Origin: Clostridia bacterium | Lineage (GTDB): Bacteria > Bacillota > Clostridia > Oscillospirales > QAMX01 | Assembly: GCA_017441705.1 (NCBI GenBank) | Contig: JAFRWU010000065.1 | Span: forward strand, 1-52,293 | Length of the DNA stretch: 52,293 nucleotides | Reading direction: 5' to 3' | In this document: piece after piece, positions 49,701 through 52,293 of the stretch | Position numbering within the stretch: the first letter of the stretch is position 1 | Layout of the letters: each line of letters opens with the position of its first letter | Notes under the pieces: model-generated | What the model saw: the letters and a program-made list of their open reading frames with translations, nothing else | What the model was told of the DNA's origin: nothing | Database searches by the model: none | Translations under genes and position numbers: made by a program

Positions 49701-49896
49701 GCTTCCCGACCTTCTGGTATTCGACGAGGATCTGGACAAAAAGAACCGGCTCCACTGCCTCTTCATGAAGGCGTTGGGACTTTACGGTCTCGGAAAGCGG
49801 AAGGAGAGCAGAGAGCTCTTCGAAGAAGCGCTCGCCGAGAATCCCAATACCTTCCAGATCGCCACGCACTATCGGTCGCTGTTCGGAAACGACTGA
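46744..49896 (+). CDS. DUF5107 domain protein with tetratricopeptide repeats
   Basis: The 1050-residue cytosolic protein has an N-terminal DUF5107 domain (about residues 1-350): FLKIMILPCLGGRVQRAFDK, YYNRVIKPALVGLAGPWISG, GIEFNWPQHHRPSTF. This is a beta-sandwich fold reminiscent of aldose-epimerase/galactose mutarotase-like folds. From about residue 460 to the end there are tetratricopeptide-like helical repeats (YFREGLRRDPTDLRLNNAMG, APYYLGCLFYDRERHEDAVQ, RKESRELFEEALAENP). DUF5107 proteins of this type occur in glycan-use loci and are suspected glycosidases. AAGGAG precedes the ATG. It is divergent from the AraC gene and ends at a terminator at 49942-49983. Confidence 0.85.
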   Translation: MNGFSPVRVWEASVTIPTYEIAPADKNPLFLEKRVYQGSSGKVYPHPVVDKIADEKTLKAYQAVWLENDFLKIMILPCLGGRVQRAFDKTRNYDFVYYNRVIKPALVGLAGPWISGGIEFNWPQHHRPSTFDPVNYTFRENPDGSASVTVSEYENMFHTKGETEFTLYPDKAYLELSNRLYNRTPVNQTFLWWANPAVAVNASFHSVFPPDVTAVCDHGKRDVSTFPIATGVYYKVDYSRGVDISRYENLPVPTSYMAAKSDFDFVGGYDESVGAGLLHVADHHVSPGKKQWTWGNGDFGRAWDRNLTDEDGPYFELMTGCFTDNQPDFGYIAPFETREFKQYFMPYHDLGTVHNAGKDLSLRLDVTEEEIRATLYSSGVNGKAEVRINGETVAECILRTAETASAAFPNDKRLSFDQVKIEIVKDGRVLLSFDGNVKKQEIPSPAEAAPLPEECRTVEDLYLYGVHVEQYRHATRRAGDYFREGLRRDPTDLRLNNAMGLLLFKKGFVAESEGYFRKALQKATRSNPNPLSGEYSLNLGISLFYQGKLNEAFDAFYKACWNQDSQAAAFSFMAQIKAKEGEKDAAIAFADEALIRNGRNFQAMNLKAYLTGGKSEALRYDPLNLVALFLAGEDIRKHLINPNVTIDLALELCAMGARDKALELLALDESGFPMVDYHKAYLTHDRADLEKAFSASPLYCFPNRIEDIPVLKYAIKANPRDFKAPYYLGCLFYDRERHEDAVQCFRLSIGRGADFPTPYRNLALLSYNVLKNAEEAMALMKKAFAMDETDARILYELDLLKKRTGVSPAERRKALEERMPLVESRDDLYLEYITLLNLTGDCEEALRRILSHRFHPWEGGEGKAPEQYIFSCLALGKIRDAFVYPENLGEGKLSGAQENRQNYLLGLSLGDTEEARDAFRKASTGISEPASAMYYNDQPPETIFYQGMALLKLGETEEAEKRFRKLVSYADDHIGDHVRIDYFAVSLPDLLVFDEDLDKKNRLHCLFMKALGLYGLGKRKESRELFEEALAENPNTFQIATHYRSLFGND

Positions 49897-49941
49897 TCGT
49901 CTGTCGTCAACGGGCTGTCCCGTTTCGAAGAATAAGGAAAC

Positions 49942-49983
49942 CCGCCCGGAAACGTCATTCGTTTTCCGGGCGGTCTTCTTCTG
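49942..49983 (+). terminator. Bidirectional terminator
   Basis: CCGCCCGGAAACG (49942-49954) pairs, with a single extra base, with 49960-49973 and is followed by a T/C-rich tail. It lies between the convergent DUF5107 gene and the oxidoreductase gene. Confidence 0.65.
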
Positions 49984-50016
49984 TCTCTTTCTGCGCCGGG
50001 CAAAGCCTGCTGTGGA

Positions 50017-51030
50017 TCACAGGCTGACTCTGACGCCTTCCCTTGCGGAGCGGTAGGCTGCCTCGATCACGCGGACGGTCTCCCGTGCATCATACATGGT
50101 GACGAACGGCTCGCTGCCGTCGCGTATGCAGTCCAGGATATGCGCCAGGACGTTCGGGCGCGGCGCCGGCACCTCGTTTTCCTTTTCATACCGTTCCAGG
50201 GTGTTCCCTTCGTTGTCCACGATCTGGAAGGCGGGCGTGCCGTTGCCCGCCGTCACGAAGCCCTTCTCGGCGACGACCTCGGTCCGGATCGCGCAGCCGC
50301 AGTATCCCTTCGGGAAGCTGCAGGCTCGTGCGACGAAGGTGACCGTGAGGCTTGCGACCGTTCTGTTCCGGAATTTCAGATTCACCACCGAGGTGTCCTC
50401 CGCCTTGTGTTCCGGCTGGATCAAGGCGCGCGTGCCGATCGACTCCACCGACTCGACCGGGCCGAAGGCGCCGAGCAGCATATTGATCATGTGCGAGCCG
50501 TTGTCGATCAGAACGCCGCCGCCGGAATGTTCAAAATCTCCTTTCCAGTTCGCCGGGTCGTTCATCCGTCTGTATTCGTCCCCGATGAAGGTGGAGATCA
50601 CCATCACCGGCTTTCCGAGCGTGCCCGCCCGCATGACGTCGATGAGATGCTGATGCGGCGGGTAGAGCCGTTGGGAATGGGCGACGAAGAGTCTTTTCCC
50701 GGTCCTTTCCGCCGCTTCGATCATGGCATCGCATTCCCGGACGGTGCGCGCCATGGGTTTCTCGGAGATCACGTCGACGCCCGCCTCCAGAAGCGCTACG
50801 GCGTGCGGCGCGTGCAGGTAGTTGGGCGTGCAGAGGCTCGCCACGTCCGGGTGATAGGCCAGAGCCTCTTCCAGAGTGGCCGCCGTGTGCGGGATCCCCC
50901 AGGTCTCCGCCGCTTTTTCCCGCGCTTCCCGCACGGGATCCACGATCGAGGCGATCTCGATCCCTTTTTTCCGGTACGCTTCGATGTGCGCGCTGCTGAT
51001 CACACCGGATCCGATGACGATCGCTTTCAT
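50017..51030 (-). CDS. Gfo/Idh/MocA-family oxidoreductase
   Basis: The 337-residue NAD(P)-dependent sugar or inositol oxidoreductase has the dinucleotide fold MKAIVIGSGVISSAHIEAYR, the SLCTPNYLHAPHA region and the conserved EKP lysine motif in DVISEKPMARTV. The C-terminal domain contains GGGVLIDNGSHMINMLLGAFG, where the His is the expected catalytic partner. GGAGG lies six bases before the ATG at 51030; the ATG at 51036 is too close to it. It is 19 bp downstream of the sugar isomerase gene, and such pairs often oxidise and then isomerise a sugar or inositol. Confidence 0.9.
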   Translation of the reverse strand: MKAIVIGSGVISSAHIEAYRKKGIEIASIVDPVREAREKAAETWGIPHTAATLEEALAYHPDVASLCTPNYLHAPHAVALLEAGVDVISEKPMARTVRECDAMIEAAERTGKRLFVAHSQRLYPPHQHLIDVMRAGTLGKPVMVISTFIGDEYRRMNDPANWKGDFEHSGGGVLIDNGSHMINMLLGAFGPVESVESIGTRALIQPEHKAEDTSVVNLKFRNRTVASLTVTFVARACSFPKGYCGCAIRTEVVAEKGFVTAGNGTPAFQIVDNEGNTLERYEKENEVPAPRPNVLAHILDCIRDGSEPFVTMYDARETVRVIEAAYRSAREGVRVSL

Positions 51031-51049
51031 ATCCATCCTCCGTCTGTTT

Positions 51050-51922
51050 TCATTTCCTGGTATCGATGTGCCGAAGCACGGCCATCGTTGTCTCATAGGA
51101 GAGCCTTGCCCCTTCCAGCGGCGTCAGCAGGGCGGCGAGATTCCAGGATTCGAATTCCACTGCATACCATCCGTCGTAGCCGATCTCTTCCAAGGCATGG
51201 AAAAAGCCAGGCCAGTCGACGCCGCCCTCTCCCATCAGTGGCGTGATGTGCGGGGAACCCGCGCGCCCCGCGGCATCCTTCAGATGCACATGGCGGATCC
51301 GGTTTCCCAGCCTGCGGATCGTCCAGGGGATATCGTTGTCCGCCAGGTAGTAGTGGGAGGGATCCATGGTGAGGCAAAGCGCGTCGGACTCTGCGAGGTT
51401 CAGCATCTCCAGGGTGGTGAAATAGTCGTGGGCCAGCTGTCCCGACACCGATTCCAGGACGACTTTGACTCCCGCGTCCTCCGCCGTGCGGGCGATCCTT
51501 TCCAGACTTCTCTTCAGGGCGTCCCAGGCTTTTCCCGTGTCCTGGCGCGGTTCCTCCCACCATTCCCCCGGAAGGCGCGGCGGCACGGAGCCCACGCAGG
51601 TGTTCACCAGGCCGATGTCGGCGCCGGCAGCCGCCCGGATGAACCGGCAGGTCGCCTCCGACTCTTTTTCCCACTTTTCCGGAGAACTGTGGTCTCCTAG
51701 ATGCACGGCGCACGGAACGGCAAGACCTTCCTTTTCCGCACCTCTGACCGCCCGCTTCAAAAGATCCGGCAGTTCCTCCGGCCCCGCCGCAAAGCATGTA
51801 TCCTTGATGTCCATCCCGCGGTATCCTATGCTGCCGAGATCGTGCGCGACGCGGCGGACGTCGTCTTCCGTGCGAAGGTTTTCGAACCAAAAGGCGACAT
51901 ACGAGATCTTTTCCGGGATCAT
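51050..51922 (-). CDS. Sugar phosphate isomerase/epimerase (xylose isomerase-like TIM barrel)
   Basis: The 290-residue AP endonuclease-2-like TIM barrel has the metal ligands of the family: Glu in VVLESVSGQ, Asp in LTMDPSHYYLADNDIPW, His in IRHVHLKDAAG and Glu in YAVEFESWN. GTP-like or Fe-S features are absent. GGAGG about nine bases before the ATG supports the start at 51922. It has a strong promoter at 51994-52022 and a palindromic leader element, and is cotranscribed with the oxidoreductase. The substrate is unknown, likely a keto-sugar or inosose derivative. Confidence 0.88.
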   Translation of the reverse strand: MIPEKISYVAFWFENLRTEDDVRRVAHDLGSIGYRGMDIKDTCFAAGPEELPDLLKRAVRGAEKEGLAVPCAVHLGDHSSPEKWEKESEATCRFIRAAAGADIGLVNTCVGSVPPRLPGEWWEEPRQDTGKAWDALKRSLERIARTAEDAGVKVVLESVSGQLAHDYFTTLEMLNLAESDALCLTMDPSHYYLADNDIPWTIRRLGNRIRHVHLKDAAGRAGSPHITPLMGEGGVDWPGFFHALEEIGYDGWYAVEFESWNLAALLTPLEGARLSYETTMAVLRHIDTRK

Positions 51923-51945
51923 GTCCTTACCCCTCCCCGAACGAA

Positions 51946-51963
51946 ACGGCGCATTCATGCGCC
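51946..51963. promoter_or_regulatory. 18-bp palindrome in the leader of the isomerase-oxidoreductase operon
   Basis: CGGCGCAT (51946-51953) with a 2-base centre is followed by its inverted copy ATGCGCCG. It lies about 40 bp after the -10 box and 24 bp before the ATG, so it could be a repressor operator or a leader hairpin. Confidence 0.5.
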
Positions 51964-51993
51964 GCAGGTGAGCTCGAATCTTCTTCCGCGGCC

Positions 51994-52022
51994 ATTATAT
52001 ATCATCCGGCCGACGTTTGCAA
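51994..52022 (-). promoter_or_regulatory. Promoter of the isomerase-oxidoreductase operon
   Basis: TTGCAA (52017-52022) is 17 bp from a perfect TATAAT (51994-51999) on the minus strand. Confidence 0.85.
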
Positions 52023-52043
52023 CAGAGACGGATCGGGCAGCAG

Positions 52044-52083
52044 AAAAAAGAGAAGCCATCCGTCATGGACAGCTTCTCTTTTT
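52044..52083 (-). terminator. Terminator of the 5S rRNA-tRNA-Asn transcript
   Basis: AAAGAGAAGC (52047-52056) pairs with 52072-52081 and is followed on the minus strand by six T. It begins immediately after the tRNA-Asn 3' end. Confidence 0.75.
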
Positions 52084-52157
52084 GGCTCCCCGAGCAGGTT
52101 TCGAACCTGCAACCCTCCGGTTAACAGCCGGATGCTCTGCCGTTGAGCTATCGAGGA
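52083..52157 (-). tRNA. tRNA-Asn (GTT)
   Basis: The minus strand folds into a 75-nt tRNA including an encoded CCA. The acceptor TCCTCGA pairs with TCGGGGA; the D arm is GCTC...GAGC. The anticodon loop CTGTTAA lies in the stem CCGG/CCGG, and the T arm is GCAGG TTCGAAA CCTGC. The anticodon GTT reads asparagine codons. It lies 3' of the 5S rRNA gene and shares its terminator. Confidence 0.96.
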
Positions 52158-52160
52158 GTG

Positions 52161-52275
52161 TTGGCGCAGACCTATCTTCCCGTGCGGTCGCCCGCAAAGT
52201 ATTGTCGGCGCGAACGAGCTTAACTACCGTGTTCGGGATGGGAACGGGTGGACCCTCGCCGCAAAAAGCACCAAC
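52161..52275 (-). rRNA. rrf: 5S ribosomal RNA
   Basis: On the minus strand the segment opens GTTGGTGC and closes GCGCCAAC, the two halves of helix I. It contains the conserved CCACCCGTTCCCATCCCGAA core and AACACGGTAGTTAAGC. The exact ends are judged by helix I pairing and could shift by one or two bases. It is the 3' end of an rRNA operon lying beyond the right edge. Confidence 0.93.
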
Positions 52276-52293
52276 TCGCATATATATCGTAAA

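Noticed and set aside
46726..49869. Long minus-strand open frame over the DUF5107 gene
   Set aside because: Same GC-driven antisense effect; the plus-strand frame encodes recognisable domains and has the promoter and ribosome site.

Overview
The window looks like a chromosomal segment of an uncultured, high-GC (roughly 60% by eye) anaerobic gut Clostridia-type Firmicute. The evidence is the Bacillus/Clostridia-type rpoB-rpoC-L7Ae-rpsL-rpsG-fusA-tuf order, SigA-type promoters (mostly 17-bp spacing), strong GGAGG ribosome sites, a FemAB-type peptidoglycan branching enzyme, a CD3324-like HTH domain, a DUF2089/bactofilin-like pair and many glycoside-directed enzymes. No prophage, insertion sequence or CRISPR array was seen. 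The genus cannot be named from the sequence alone.

Layout. 1-11573 (minus): partial tuf, fusA, rpsG, rpsL, an L7Ae-like gene, rpoC and rpoB, with one promoter before rpoB and a perfect-consensus second one between rpoC and the L7Ae gene. 11731-13329: a GPH-type sugar symporter and its terminator. 13541-14224: a rearrangement scar joining the 3' ends of two different genes. 14403-17977: a translationally coupled ABC exporter pair of visibly lower GC. 18224-20805: DUF2089 protein, a 15-residue-repeat beta-solenoid protein and a methyltransferase. 20984-22217: a phosphatase-fold protein without its catalytic residues and a small membrane protein. 22416-24188: a lone plus-strand alpha/alpha-toroid enzyme. 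24342-31905 (minus): a tightly overlapping five-gene unit of sialidase, mutY, esterase, GH3 glycosidase and a nucleotidyltransferase/PEP-mutase fusion. 32202-34808 (plus): fumarase and malic enzyme. 34869-39171 (minus): FemAB-type enzyme and a two-component system with a membrane protein. 39300-52083: a membrane protein, an epimerase, LarA with a YjbR-like protein, an HTH-pseudokinase fusion, a beta-propeller protein with an AraC regulator, a divergent 1050-residue DUF5107/TPR protein, an oxidoreductase/sugar isomerase pair, and finally tRNA-Asn and 5S rRNA.

How the parts fit. The metabolic genes fit a fermentative glycan scavenger: sialidase, GH3, esterase, toroid enzyme, GPH symporter, DUF5107 protein and the oxidoreductase/isomerase pair handle host or plant sugars, while fumarase plus malic enzyme connect fumarate, malate and pyruvate, and LarA interconverts lactate (or hydroxyacid) enantiomers.

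The two most interesting signals are these. (1) A regulatory circuit: four 11-bp-spaced TTGTATC boxes lie in front of the response regulator gene, and four to five lie in front of the FemAB-type gene. Both sets sit exactly 8 bp from a -10-like hexamer, and the second promoter is built into the terminator of the two-component operon. (2) Three proteins keep a recognisable enzyme fold but have lost the catalytic signature residues: a PPP-type phosphatase, the PEP-mutase domain of a three-domain fusion, and an APH-type kinase fused to an HTH.
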